A stretch of 64,000 bases of DNA from Lichenicoccus sp965277665 (lineage in GTDB: Bacteria > Pseudomonadota > Alphaproteobacteria > Acetobacterales > Acetobacteraceae): positions 3,968,001 through 4,032,000 of the forward strand of contig NZ_OZ255835.1 in NCBI RefSeq assembly GCF_965277665.1, in the 5' to 3' direction. Positions 1 to 8,844 of the stretch are shown one piece after another (positions within the stretch are counted from its first letter, which is position 1; each line of letters opens with the position of its first letter). The notes beneath the pieces are model-generated. The model saw only the letters and a list, made by a program, of their open reading frames with translations. It ran no database searches and was not told the DNA's origin. The translations under genes and the position numbers were made by a program.

Positions 1-291
1 GGCCCGATCGCCTCGTTCTTCTACATCACCCTGCCGCACCTGCGGCGCGCCATCGGCGTGGTGGTGATGATCGAGATGATCTTCCTGCTGACCATCTTCG
101 CCGAGATCTTCGTGACCACGTCCGGCGGACCCGGGGTGGCGACCACCAACCTTGCCTTCCTGATCTATGCCCGCGCGCTGCTGCAGTTCGATATCGGCGG
201 GGGTTCGGCCGGCGGCGTGGTGGCGATCATCCTGGCCAATATCGTGGCCTTCTTTCTCGTGCGCTCGTTCGCGCGCAATCTGGAGGTCTGA
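1..291 (+). CDS. smoF: Polyol ABC transporter permease, SmoF/MtlF-like (5' truncated)
   Basis: C-terminal 96 residues of a MalF-type inner-membrane permease; the start lies left of the window. The visible part begins just after the conserved EAA loop (ITLPHLRRA) and contains two hydrophobic segments separated by the SGGPG turn typical of CUT1 sugar permeases. The sequence around TTNLAFLIYARALLQFDIG resembles sorbitol/mannitol permeases (SmoF/MtlF). It ends three bases before the next permease gene, and its last codons contain the GGAGG ribosome site of that gene, so the two are probably translated together. The family is clear; the exact sugar is inferred from resemblance. Confidence 0.85.
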   Translation, partial: GPIASFFYITLPHLRRAIGVVVMIEMIFLLTIFAEIFVTTSGGPGVATTNLAFLIYARALLQFDIGGGSAGGVVAIILANIVAFFLVRSFARNLEV

Positions 292-294
292 GAC

Positions 295-1116
295 ATGCGA
301 CCCTCGATTGCGAAAAAGATCGGCATTGCCCTGCTTGGCTGGGGCATCGCGATCATCATGTTCTTCCCGATCTTCTGGATGTTCATCACCGGCTTCAAGA
401 CCGAGGTCGACGCGGTCTCGACGCCGCCGCACCTGTTCTTCCACCCCACGCTGTCGAGCTACGTCGAGGTGCAGAGCCGCGCGAACTACTGGCACTTCGC
501 GATGAACAGCGTGGTGATCTCGGTGGGGGGCACGGTGCTCGCCCTGCTGCTGGCGATCCCGGCGGCGTACGTGATGGCGTTCTTCCCGACCCATCGCACA
601 CGCGGCACGCTGCTATGGATGCTGTCCACCAAGATGCTGCCGCCGGTCGGCGTGCTGATCCCGATCTACCTGATCCTGCGCGCCACCGGCCTGCTCGACA
701 CCCGCACCGGACTGGTGCTGATCTACATGCTGATGAACCTGCCGATCGTGGTCTGGATGCTGTTCACCTTCTTCAAGGAAGTGCCGCGCGAGATCCTGGA
801 GGCCGGGCGCATGGACGGCGCCGGCCGGATGGGCGAACTGCGCCATGTGCTGATGCCGCTCTCGCTGCCGGGCATCGCGTCGACCGGCCTGCTGTCGCTG
901 ATCCTGTGCTGGAACGAGGCGTTCTGGTCGCTCAACCTCACCTCGTCCAAGGCGGCGCCGCTGACCGCCTTCATTGCCTCGTTCTCCTCACCGGAGGGGC
1001 TGTTCTTCGCCAAGCTCTCCGCCGCCTCGACGCTCGCGGTGGCGCCGATCCTGATCTTCGGCTGGCTCAGCCAGCGCCAGCTGGTGCGCGGCCTGACGTT
1101 TGGCGCGGTGAAGTAG
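295..1116 (+). CDS. smoG: Polyol ABC transporter permease, SmoG/MtlG-like
   Basis: A 273-residue MalG-type permease, the second membrane subunit of a CUT1 importer. It has an N-terminal membrane segment (about residues 10-33), five further hydrophobic segments, and a clear EAA loop (EAGRMDGAGRMGEL followed by LP) that would contact the ATPase. The start is set by GGAGG about eight bases upstream, inside the end of the preceding permease. With its neighbours it should form the pore for sorbitol, mannitol or a related polyol. No binding protein precedes it within the window, although a SmoE-like one lies at 4373-5683 on the other strand. Confidence 0.88.
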   Translation: MRPSIAKKIGIALLGWGIAIIMFFPIFWMFITGFKTEVDAVSTPPHLFFHPTLSSYVEVQSRANYWHFAMNSVVISVGGTVLALLLAIPAAYVMAFFPTHRTRGTLLWMLSTKMLPPVGVLIPIYLILRATGLLDTRTGLVLIYMLMNLPIVVWMLFTFFKEVPREILEAGRMDGAGRMGELRHVLMPLSLPGIASTGLLSLILCWNEAFWSLNLTSSKAAPLTAFIASFSSPEGLFFAKLSAASTLAVAPILIFGWLSQRQLVRGLTFGAVK

Positions 1117-1211
1117 GGCGGGGCGGTGAAATACGGCGGGTGCCCCCCACATCCATGATGCTTGTATCCACCAAGGCATAAGAAGGCCGGCCGAAGGCCG
1201 GGGAAACTCCA

Positions 1212-2315
<1,104 letters not shown>

Positions 2316-2618
2316 GCCGCGCTGGGACCGGCGCCGCACGCCACGCTGGCCACGAGCATACGTTTTCCGTCACGGGAACTTGAAGAGGCTTGCACATGCG
2401 CAACCGGTCGCCGAGGCTGGACCGAGCGTGCTCATCTGATCGCCAGCGGGCGCCCATGGCTAAGGTTCATCGGATCAGGGCGATCACGACACCGGCGGGT
2501 CCGAAGTGGGCCGTGGCGCCCGCTGCGCTGGCGGTTGCCGACGGGCTGGCCTCGAGCCCGCGCTGTTCGCGGCGCTGCAGCCGATGACCGGCTAAACGCC
2601 CGTTCTAGAACAGAGGCC
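2316..2618. other. Gene-free stretch between smoK and the AT-richer block
   Basis: No convincing gene is seen. Short open frames here lack ribosome sites and do not resemble known proteins. One reading ends in EPALFAALQPMTG and a stop at 2593-2595, which could be the tail of a lost gene, but this cannot be identified. Base composition falls in the AT direction just to the right of this stretch, so it marks the left edge of the catabolic block at 2619-9759. Confidence 0.4.
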
Positions 2619-3347
2619 TCAGGCATCCACGTTCGTTGGCAAGACGATTATATCGTGGACGGTGACATTGCGCGGTCGCCCGAGAATAAACAGTACTGCC
2701 TCGGCGACCTCGGACGGATCGATAAGAGCACCGGCATCCTTGGCTGCCTGAAGCTGAGCAGCCGGCCAGTCGGCGAGGAGCGCCGAGATCACCGGCCCTG
2801 GTGACACCTGGGAAACACGGATGCCATGCCTGTTCACTTGACGGCGCGTCGCCTGAGTGAAGCAGGTGATGGCCCACTTCGACGCTGAATACACAGGCTC
2901 ATGCTTGATTGCAGAATGGCCCGCAAGCGAGCTTGTGACAATGATATCGCCACACCCTCGGCCGATCATGTGGGGGAGAACGGCGTGGACGTTTTTTATG
3001 ACGACATTTACATTCAGATTTAACATTCGGTCGATCGCTGCCGCATTGGTGTCGATGAGATTACCCCCGATATACGTCCCGGCATTGCAGTGCAGGATGT
3101 CGATCCGTCCGGTCTTAGCCAGTATCTCCGGCACCATCGCGGCACAGCTGTCAGCATCAAGCAGGTCGCTCACCTGCGTAATTGCGTTGCCACCACCGGC
3201 AGCTGCAATACTTTGCAAGGCAGACTGGTTTCGATCGACCATCACCACGGTTGCACCAGCCGCCATCAAGGCTGTGGCGGTGGCAAGTCCGATCCCTGAT
3301 GCGGCACCAGTGACTACGGCAATCTTACCCGCTACCCCGTTTGACAA
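2619..3347 (-). CDS. Short-chain dehydrogenase/reductase
   Basis: A 242-residue classical SDR, an NAD(P)-dependent oxidoreductase of alcohols or ketones. It shows the cofactor motif TGAASGIG (residues 14-21), an acidic Asp in VMVDRN that favours NAD(H), the structural NAG, the catalytic Ser in VTSSLAG and YSASK with Tyr and Lys. Translation probably starts at TTG (3347), which has AAGGAG seven to eight bases upstream. It is the last of three minus-strand genes running from a SmoE-like binding protein through a second SDR, so it probably oxidises an imported polyol or a derived keto-sugar. The substrate cannot be read from sequence. Confidence 0.85.
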   Translation of the reverse strand: MSNGVAGKIAVVTGAASGIGLATATALMAAGATVVMVDRNQSALQSIAAAGGGNAITQVSDLLDADSCAAMVPEILAKTGRIDILHCNAGTYIGGNLIDTNAAAIDRMLNLNVNVVIKNVHAVLPHMIGRGCGDIIVTSSLAGHSAIKHEPVYSASKWAITCFTQATRRQVNRHGIRVSQVSPGPVISALLADWPAAQLQAAKDAGALIDPSEVAEAVLFILGRPRNVTVHDIIVLPTNVDA

Positions 3348-3477
3348 CAGACCTCTCCTTGACTTGGTTATGCCGAAGTCTCAAGGAACACTACCTGCCC
3401 CGGCCACGACAGCGATCACCACGTCTGGCGATCGCCCCGAACCAGTCGAAAAGCTTTTGGCCACGACTTCAGGCGAC

Positions 3478-4254
3478 TTACCAGATAGTGTAGCCGCAAT
3501 CGACCAGGAGTGTCGTTCCTGTGATAGCACTTGAGGCCTCGGATGCGAGAAAGAGGATTGCAGACGCAATCTCATCTGGGCGGGCGACACGTCGCATGGG
3601 TGTGAAATCCATCCACGTCGGGAAGCGCTCTGGGTCCACAAAGCTTGTATTCGACATGGGCGTGTCGACGTAAGTTGGCGCGACACAATTCGCCCGGACC
3701 CCTCGTTCGGCCCACTCCCCGGCTAGCGACTTGGTCAGGTGATGAACTGCCGCTTTGGCTGAATTGTAATGAGCTTGGCGTTGCGGCTTGTTCGAGACCA
3801 TACCCGAAATCGAGCCGAGCGTCACGACTGCGCCATATCCGCGATCGAGCATCGGCTTGGCGAACTCGCGACAGCTCCAGTAAACACCGTTGACGTTCAC
3901 GTCGTAGATACGAAGCCAGTCCTCGTCGGAAATGTCTTCTCCGGGAGTATCCGGCAATGCAATGCCAGCATTGGCGACGAGAATGTCGACCGGGCCAAAG
4001 CTCCGGTTCGTCTCTGCCGCCACCCGGGCAACGGCCGCCGGATCTCGAACATCTAGAACGACGGTTCCGCACTGATACCCTCGAGACCCCAGAGCACTCT
4101 GGGCGTCCACGAGGAGGTCAGCCCTTACGTCAGCGATCATGACCCTCGCGCCGCCCTCAAGCAGTGCTTCGGCAGCCGCCAGGCCGATACCCCGGCCGCC
4201 ACCGGTTATGAAAGCGGTTCGGCCATCAAGACGCTGCTTTTTCGCGTAGGTCAT
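3478..4254 (-). CDS. Short-chain dehydrogenase/reductase (polyol or sugar dehydrogenase type)
   Basis: A 258-residue classical SDR with TGGGRGIG for cofactor binding, Asp in MIADVRAD consistent with NAD use, NAG at mid-protein, Ser in LGSISG and YNSAK with the catalytic Tyr and Lys. The ATG at 4254 is preferred over the TTG one codon earlier because GGAG lies five bases before it. It sits between the SmoE-like gene and another SDR on the same strand. Such SDRs with polyol importers usually act as sorbitol, xylitol, arabinitol or similar dehydrogenases; which one applies is not known. The 130 bases to the next SDR contain no evident terminator. Confidence 0.86.
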   Translation of the reverse strand: MTYAKKQRLDGRTAFITGGGRGIGLAAAEALLEGGARVMIADVRADLLVDAQSALGSRGYQCGTVVLDVRDPAAVARVAAETNRSFGPVDILVANAGIALPDTPGEDISDEDWLRIYDVNVNGVYWSCREFAKPMLDRGYGAVVTLGSISGMVSNKPQRQAHYNSAKAAVHHLTKSLAGEWAERGVRANCVAPTYVDTPMSNTSFVDPERFPTWMDFTPMRRVARPDEIASAILFLASEASSAITGTTLLVDCGYTIW

Positions 4255-4372
4255 CAATTCTCCACGTCACTAGTTGCTAGGCCGAAACCAAAGCTCCTCA
4301 GCTTCGGGCTACTCGTCTCGCTGAGGAGGTTCGCCGGTCGCGACGTCGTCAGGACCAGCGCCTAGGTGATCG

Positions 4373-5683
4373 TCAGTGGAGGTAATTTGCCTTGATCATG
4401 GCTTGTGTGGTGCTTCTCTGAGCAGCACCGAGCGCCGATGTAACACTCGATGTGCCGGAAACCACTCCCGCTATATCCTGTCCTACCAGAGTCCCGATAC
4501 CTTGAAATTGTGGGATGGCGACGTATTGAATACCTTGATAGGGAACCGGGAGCATCGTCGGATGAGCCGGATCGACGGTCATAATCGCGTCCAACGTCAT
4601 CTTGGCGAACGGCGCCGCCTTCTGGTAATCGGCGCTGTCGTAGGTGGACTTCCGAGTGCCGGGGGGTGCAGCCACCCATCCGTCACTAGCGGCGACGAGA
4701 GCTACGTATTCCCTGGACGTCGCCCATTTCACGAACGCCTTCGCCGTCGCCTCGTTCTTCGTTGTCTTCGGAATGGCGAGGGACCACGCCCAGAACCAGG
4801 CCGCCCCTTTCGGAGTCGCTGCGGTGGGTGCGGAGGCAAACGCAAGGTCGTCAGCGACCTTTGAGGTCGCAGTGTCGTACAGCCGGCCGGCAGCAGAGGT
4901 GGCATCTACCCAGATCGCGCAATGCCCCGTAGCAAACAGTGCTTCATTTTCATTGAAGCCGTTAGAGCTTGCGCCGGGAGGACCATCGCGTCTTAGCAGC
5001 GAGGCGTAAAAGCCGATCGCCTTTCGCCAGGGATTAGAGGTGAGCTGCGGCTTCCATTGCATGTCAAACCAGCGACCGCCGAAGGTGTTCGCCATAGTTG
5101 TTATCAGGCCCATGTTCTCGCCCCATCCAGGCTTCCCACGGAGGCAGATCCCGTATTGACCACTCGATCGATCGGTCAGCTTGTCAGCCAGTTGTCCGAT
5201 CTGAGCCCAGGTCGGCCGGTCGGGCATCGTCAGGCCAGCTTTGGCGAAGATGTCCTTCCGGTAAATTGTAAAGGAGCTTTCGGCGTAGAATGGGACGGCA
5301 TACAAGTTGCCACCAATCGAGAGACCGTCACGAACTGGCTTGAGAATGTCGCCATAGTCGTAAGAAGATCCGAAATCGTTCAGAGGTGTCAGCCAGCCGT
5401 TCTTGCCCCATATCGCAGTTTCGTATGCGCCGATCGTCACGACATCGAACGATCCGGCCTGCGTCGAGATATCGGTTGTCGCGCGTTGCCGAAGCACATT
5501 CTCCTCAAGTACGACCCAGTTGACCTTGTTCCCTGTGGCCTTCTCCCACTTCGGTGTCAGTCGCTGCATGATGATCATGTCTTTGTTGTTGACCGTCGCG
5601 ATCGTAATCGTCGCGGACCTGGCGATGCCGGCTATCGAAGTCGAGGCGATCACGGCAAGCGCAAAAGCAAGACGTTTCTTCAT
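4373..5683 (-). CDS. smoE: Polyol ABC transporter substrate-binding protein, SmoE-like
   Basis: A 436-residue periplasmic binding protein of the CUT1 extracellular solute-binding family. The start ATG at 5683 follows GGAGGAAACA, a strong ribosome site, and opens a signal peptide (MKKRLAFALAVIASTSIAG, cleavage near IARSA). The stretch IATVNNKDMIIMQRL and later WVVLEENVLRQRATTDI closely resemble sorbitol/mannitol binding protein SmoE. It should bind a polyol and deliver it to a SmoFG-type permease. Here it is on the opposite strand from the permeases at 1-2315 and leads two dehydrogenase genes instead. It may serve that importer or be a second binding protein using the same pore. Confidence 0.85.
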   Translation of the reverse strand: MKKRLAFALAVIASTSIAGIARSATITIATVNNKDMIIMQRLTPKWEKATGNKVNWVVLEENVLRQRATTDISTQAGSFDVVTIGAYETAIWGKNGWLTPLNDFGSSYDYGDILKPVRDGLSIGGNLYAVPFYAESSFTIYRKDIFAKAGLTMPDRPTWAQIGQLADKLTDRSSGQYGICLRGKPGWGENMGLITTMANTFGGRWFDMQWKPQLTSNPWRKAIGFYASLLRRDGPPGASSNGFNENEALFATGHCAIWVDATSAAGRLYDTATSKVADDLAFASAPTAATPKGAAWFWAWSLAIPKTTKNEATAKAFVKWATSREYVALVAASDGWVAAPPGTRKSTYDSADYQKAAPFAKMTLDAIMTVDPAHPTMLPVPYQGIQYVAIPQFQGIGTLVGQDIAGVVSGTSSVTSALGAAQRSTTQAMIKANYLH

Positions 5684-6259
5684 TGTTTCCTCCGGTTGAT
5701 GGACATGGCGGCTGGCCCGCATGAACGTGACCAGGTCAGATTGTCGCAGCAACTTATGCCCTCGCTGCCGGGCAGACGAAGGCGAGCCTGTCGTATCCGA
5801 CGCCGGCACATCCGGCCCCGACTGTTCACGGGCCCGGACTCAGATCTGCGGGGCACCTTCATCACGGGCGCTGCCAGTACTCCTTTCCTGGATAACCGCC
5901 TGACACCGGTGACCGTAACATCTTCCAGGAATAAGTTGCAAGAGAGTGGGTCGGTCCGTCGCAGCGCCGGCTGAGCCGGCAATCCCGCCAGCGATTTGCC
6001 GCCTCAACTACCCGGGAAGTCTGGATTGGCTGGCCCCGCCGCTCCTCCGCCTGCATCCTGCCGGAAACATGTTGCAGAAACGTCTTCCAATCCACACTGA
6101 AGCCCGGTATCTGTTCGGCGGCGGTCAACAAGATGCAGCACGAGACAGTCACCAAGTTGGGAGGTGAGCCACGCTCGAAGCCTGTTTGCAAACAGGCTCT
6201 CAGGCCACCCATAGCGACTGGCAGTTATGCGGTGCTGGGGCCGGAAGGAGGGCAAGCCA
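5684..6259. promoter_or_regulatory. Divergent control region between smoE-like and aldolase genes
   Basis: A 576-base gene-free stretch between two divergent catabolic units, so it should hold promoters for both. Seen in it: a pair of inverted 9-mers, GCAACTTAT at 5749-5757 and ATAAGTTGC at 5931-5939; a GCCGGCTGAGCCGGC hairpin near 5965-5979; and a perfect 20-base palindrome at 6179-6198, listed separately. The SorC-type regulator encoded at 8845 is the natural candidate to bind here, but this is inference. No coding potential is recognised. Confidence 0.5.
6179..6198. promoter_or_regulatory. Perfect 20-base palindrome, candidate operator
   Basis: The sequence AGCCTGTTTGCAAACAGGCT is its own reverse complement. 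It lies about 60 bases before the aldolase start and is followed by CTCTCAGG, not by a T-run, which argues against a terminator. It could be an operator for the nearby SorC-family regulator. Its half AGCCTGTTT is also found in the inverted ends of the 161-bp element at 37121-37281, so a mobile-element scar is an alternative. Confidence 0.45.
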
Positions 6260-7165
6260 TTGTATGAGATGACTGTTTCAGAACGACGTGGCTATCAGCA
6301 GATCTGTGACGCCGAGGGCTTCATGCTGGTCGTTGCGGCTGATCAGCGTGGCGGCATGCGGAAGCTGCTCGCATCTGATGAGGCGGATCAGAAGAAGATA
6401 TCCACAGCTGTCCTGGGGCGCGTGAAGGGTGATATCGTCCGCCACCTGGCCAACGCCGCTGCATCATGTGTCCTGCTTGATCCCGTATGTGCTGTCCCCG
6501 ACGTGGTCCGGGACGCAACGCTTTCGCGGTCGACTGGCCTGCTCATCGGTCTTGATGAATCAGGCTGGGACGTGTCCCCTGAAGGCTTCCGTCTCTCGAA
6601 GCTCTGTCCCGGCATCAACGCGAGGCGGGTACGCGAGCTCGGGGGTACTGGCGCAAAGCTGATGGTCTATCTTAGACCAGACGCCGAGGGAGCAAATGAG
6701 TACAACCTCAAGATCATTCGCGATTGCGTCGCTGACTTCGCGGCGGAGGACTTGCTCCTGGTTGTCGAGATATTGACCTACCAGCTGGACCGAGAGATGG
6801 AGGATGAGTATCAGGCCCGGTTCCCGAGCATTATTGTCGAATGTGCCCGACTTGCTCTGGAATGCGGTAGTAAGGTCCTGAAAATGCCCTATCCGGGAAC
6901 GGCCGAAGCCTGTTCTCGGATCACCGCTCTTTGCGGTCCAGTGCCTTGGGCAGTTCTGTCTGCTGGTGTCAATCACGAGACCTTCGTTGGACAAGTCGAG
7001 ATCGCAATGCAGAACGGTGCGTCAGGCATCATTGCTGGGCGCTCGCTTTGGAAGGATTGCATCCACCTCGACTCGGACGTCTCGGCGAAGCGCCTTTCCG
7101 AGATTGCCGTCCCTCGACTTCGCGAACTAAAGTCGATCGTCGCGGCGCATCGGGCCAGCGTGTAG
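6260..7165 (+). CDS. Class I aldolase, LacD/YihT family
   Basis: A 301-residue protein resembling tagatose-1,6-bisphosphate aldolase (LacD) and sulfofructose-phosphate aldolase (YihT), TIM-barrel Schiff-base enzymes that split a ketose phosphate into dihydroxyacetone phosphate and an aldehyde. Visible landmarks are AADQRGG near the N-terminus, DPVCAVPD, LKMPYPG with the probable Schiff-base Lys, WAVLSAGV and GIIAGRSLWKD. The start is taken as TTG at 6260, with AGGAGGG at 6246-6252 seven bases upstream; the ATG at 6269 is an alternative and an ATG at 6227 has no ribosome site. It heads the plus-strand unit with two kinases, which fits phosphorylate-then-cleave catabolism. The sugar is unknown. 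Confidence 0.8.
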   Translation: MYEMTVSERRGYQQICDAEGFMLVVAADQRGGMRKLLASDEADQKKISTAVLGRVKGDIVRHLANAAASCVLLDPVCAVPDVVRDATLSRSTGLLIGLDESGWDVSPEGFRLSKLCPGINARRVRELGGTGAKLMVYLRPDAEGANEYNLKIIRDCVADFAAEDLLLVVEILTYQLDREMEDEYQARFPSIIVECARLALECGSKVLKMPYPGTAEACSRITALCGPVPWAVLSAGVNHETFVGQVEIAMQNGASGIIAGRSLWKDCIHLDSDVSAKRLSEIAVPRLRELKSIVAAHRASV

Positions 7166-7196
7166 GACGTCGTCAGGCGGCAGGTAGCGAACGGCC

Positions 7197-8105
7197 ATGT
7201 CTAGCAGCACTGGCGATACTGCAGTCGGGATTGACGTGGGCGGAACCAAGCTGAGAGCAGCCGTGGTCGATGCAAAGGGAGGCAGCCACAAGGCGCTATC
7301 AGAGCGTGTATTTCTAGACCGTGACGCGTTCGTTCGACGCGTCAGAGAGATTGTCTCGCACCTTGATCCTTCCGGAAAAATGCCAGTCGGGATCGGGTTG
7401 CCCGGGCGCGTTGACACGTCGACCAACATGCCTGTAACGGCGGGCTATCTCGACATCGCCGGTTTGCCGTTAGCTCATCTCGTCGGGCCAGAGCGCAGGG
7501 TCTTCCTTGATAACGACGCCGCCATGGCGCTGCGAGCGGAAATGATGGTCGGTGCTGCCCGTGGCCTCGGCAATGTCGTCATGATCACAATCGGGACGGG
7601 TGTCGGAGGTGCCTGCGCACTGGACCATCGCATGCTCCGCGGAAACGCTTTCGCAGGTCAATTCGGGCACATCTCGGTTGCCGCCTTGACCGGGCCTCGC
7701 TGTAAATGCGGGCGGTTAGGCTGTCTTGAGACTGTAGGTTCGGGTACAGCACTTGGACGACTTGTCGAAGAGGAGGGAACCCGCCCGGGCATCCAGGCTC
7801 TCGAGCTGCTCCGCGAAGCTCGAGGTGAGGTAGGCCCCGCCTATCGCGTCGTCCACCGCTGGGCGGCTGCCCTTCGCAGCGGCATCGACAGTCTGAGTGC
7901 AACATTCGACCCGGACATGATCATCATAGGCGGTGGGTTGGGTAGCGAGGCGAGCGCAGCACTGGAGTTCGTGCCTCCTGGATCGGTCTGGTTTGCAAGG
8001 CCGGTGCTGGCTGCCGATCTTGGCGATCGGGCCGGTGTCGTCGGTGCTGGCCTCTACGCTCTGAGCGCAGGGAGTGACTACGTGGGAGCAGGATTCTCGT
8101 CATGA
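7197..8105 (+). CDS. ROK-family sugar kinase
   Basis: A 302-residue kinase of the ROK family, which phosphorylates hexoses or ketoses with ATP. It has the phosphate-1 motif DVGGTK (residues 13-18), catalytic Asp107 in FLDNDAAM, a glycine-rich TIGTGVGG (131-138), and the ROK zinc site formed by His158 and the cysteines of CKCGRLGCLE (169-178). No N-terminal helix-turn-helix is present, so it is an enzyme and not a ROK repressor. It lies 31 bases after the aldolase and overlaps the next kinase by four bases (ATGA). In this setting it probably makes the ketose phosphate that the aldolase cleaves. Confidence 0.88.
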   Translation: MSSSTGDTAVGIDVGGTKLRAAVVDAKGGSHKALSERVFLDRDAFVRRVREIVSHLDPSGKMPVGIGLPGRVDTSTNMPVTAGYLDIAGLPLAHLVGPERRVFLDNDAAMALRAEMMVGAARGLGNVVMITIGTGVGGACALDHRMLRGNAFAGQFGHISVAALTGPRCKCGRLGCLETVGSGTALGRLVEEEGTRPGIQALELLREARGEVGPAYRVVHRWAAALRSGIDSLSATFDPDMIIIGGGLGSEASAALEFVPPGSVWFARPVLAADLGDRAGVVGAGLYALSAGSDYVGAGFSS

Positions 8106-8653
8106 GGCGGGCCGTGCTCGTCAATGGAGTGCCGGCATCCGGGAAGAGCAGCCTGGCGGTCGCGATATCACGCAGGCTGGAGGTTCCGCTCCTCGGGCTC
8201 GACACGGCAAAGGAAGCACTGTTCTCGGAGCTGGGTATCGGCGACCGCCTCTACAACCGGAAGATGGGCAAGGCGAGCTACGCTGTCATATGGGCTCTGG
8301 TCGGTGGGTTTCCTGAAAACCAGACCGTAGTGGTCGATGCTTGGTTCGGATTTCAACCCTTGCAGCTTTTGCAGCAACATCTACAAAATGCGGGTGTTGG
8401 AGCAGTCGTCGAGGTATGGTGTCGAGCCGATCCTGAGGTCGTGGTCGAACGTTATCTGAGACGTTGCGGCGTTCGACATGCCGGCCACCTTGGCGAAGAA
8501 TACGCTTCGGAGTTGCGCGCCTTGGCGAAGAGCGCTCGCCCTTTGGGCGTCTTCCCCTGCCTGGAAGTCGATACGACGGCGCCCGTTGAGACGGAAGCCC
8601 TGGTAAAGGAGATCTCTAGGATAAGTCCACTACAGAAGGTCGCTGCTTCATGA
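8102..8653 (+). CDS. Small P-loop kinase, gluconate/adenylylsulfate-kinase-like fold
   Basis: A 183-residue protein with Walker A GVPASGKSS at residues 9-17 and the small-molecule kinase pattern of a short hydrophobic strand, P-loop, then an acidic site (VVVDAWFGF about residue 77) and a lid-like basic stretch (ERYLRRCGVRHAGH). It resembles AAA_33-type sugar and metabolite kinases, though no named member is recognised. It is translationally coupled to the ROK kinase by an ATGA overlap. The presence of two kinases suggests either two phosphorylation steps (for a bisphosphate aldolase substrate) or two entry sugars; that is inference. Confidence 0.72.
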   Translation: MRRAVLVNGVPASGKSSLAVAISRRLEVPLLGLDTAKEALFSELGIGDRLYNRKMGKASYAVIWALVGGFPENQTVVVDAWFGFQPLQLLQQHLQNAGVGAVVEVWCRADPEVVVERYLRRCGVRHAGHLGEEYASELRALAKSARPLGVFPCLEVDTTAPVETEALVKEISRISPLQKVAAS

Positions 8654-8745
8654 AGATACTCTTCGTGTACCACCAATCTGTCAAAGTAATATCCACCCTG
8701 AACACCGACTGTACCAATACGCTACTGCTTCTGACATCACGATAG
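8650..8745 (+). pseudogene. 31-codon open frame, possible remnant
   Basis: An ATG overlaps the stop of the P-loop kinase (ATGA) and opens a frame starting MKILFVYHQS that ends after 31 codons at a TAG (8743-8745). The beginning looks like the first beta-strand of a larger enzyme, and the coupling looks deliberate, but the frame stops early. It may be the stump of a deleted gene or chance. Confidence 0.25.
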
Positions 8746-8844
8746 ACGGCTGTCGATGACCGAGGTACAATCTGTCGATCGGGCATACAGATCGGCGAGG
8801 ACGCTATCTCTCAGGCGAGCGTAGGTAGGCACAACAGGGCTCTG

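Noticed and set aside
2390..2595. Short open frames after smoK as a gene
   Set aside because: They have no ribosome site and no recognisable protein segment; at most a remnant ending at 2595.
5057..5974. 305-residue plus-strand frame opposite the smoE-like gene
   Set aside because: It lacks a ribosome site and family resemblance and covers a convincing binding protein on the other strand.
6227..6259. ATG 6227 as start of the aldolase
   Set aside because: There is no ribosome site before it, whereas AGGAGGG is spaced correctly for TTG 6260.
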